Part shown: positions 13,161 to 13,161 of the stretch, piece by piece
How the letters are laid out: each line of letters opens with the position of its first letter
Numbering within the stretch: position 1 is the first letter of the stretch
DNA from: Alphaproteobacteria bacterium
GTDB taxonomy: Bacteria > Pseudomonadota > Alphaproteobacteria > Micavibrionales > UBA2020
NCBI GenBank assembly: GCA_020853455.1
Contig: JADYYV010000002.1
Coordinates: forward strand, 1 to 13,161
Direction: 5' to 3'
Length of the DNA: 13,161 bases
Position numbers and translations under genes: made by a program
The notes under the pieces: model-generated
Told to the model about the DNA's origin: nothing
The model's input: only the letters and a program-made list of their open reading frames with translations
The model's database searches: none

Positions 13161-13161
13161 A

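Noticed and set aside
1..13161. CRISPR array, insertion sequence, prophage or attachment site
   Set aside because: No regularly spaced repeats, transposase or integrase motifs, or tRNA-linked direct repeats were seen.

Overview
The window looks like a chromosomal segment of a GC-rich, Gram-negative bacterium, most likely an alphaproteobacterium. The grounds are the order rplU-rpmA-obgE, a soluble PAS-type histidine kinase whose second PAS resembles the PAS_7 class common in alphaproteobacteria, secreted proteins with Sec-type signals, and strongly GC-biased third codon positions. No marker fixes the genus. No rRNA or tRNA gene, insertion sequence or CRISPR array was seen.

Layout. (1) 1-1349, minus: rplU, rpmA and the N-terminal two thirds of obgE. 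An intrinsic terminator sits between rpmA and obgE, and a clear sigma70-type promoter precedes rplU. (2) 1525-3874, plus: a two-gene phosphorelay of a cytosolic histidine kinase (degenerate receiver-PAS-PAS-HisKA-HATPase) and a single-domain response regulator. (3) 3889-4812, minus: a Sel1-repeat protein with a possible winged-helix head. (4) 4813-5180: about 370 bases without a gene. This stretch is AT-richer than its surroundings and holds a strong bidirectional hairpin terminator, a four-tract G-run motif and a long imperfect RNA-like stem; it may contain an undescribed structured RNA. (5) 5181-6424, minus: a membrane-anchored protein of unknown function, translationally coupled to a Bcp/PrxQ peroxiredoxin. 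(6) 6555-8900, plus: rlmN, then a membrane-anchored alpha/beta-hydrolase-like protein that has lost its catalytic Ser and His. (7) 8897-10800, minus: a tight three-gene unit of a VOC-fold protein, a secreted ten-cysteine protein and an EamA/DMT transporter. (8) 10944-11716, plus: a Phd/YefM-like antitoxin and a PemK/MazF-like toxin with overlapping stop and start. (9) 11831-12391, plus: an ankyrin-repeat protein. (10) 12393 to the window end, minus: the C-terminal part of a second Sel1-repeat protein.

How the genes relate: the ribosomal proteins, the ribosome-assembly GTPase ObgE and the rRNA methylase RlmN are housekeeping translation functions. Between them lie signalling, peroxide defence and small accessory units. 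The best candidates for new biology are the ten-cysteine secreted protein with five Cys-pair units, the pseudo-hydrolase, the structured intergenic region at 4856-5180, and the mixed Phd/PemK toxin-antitoxin pair.
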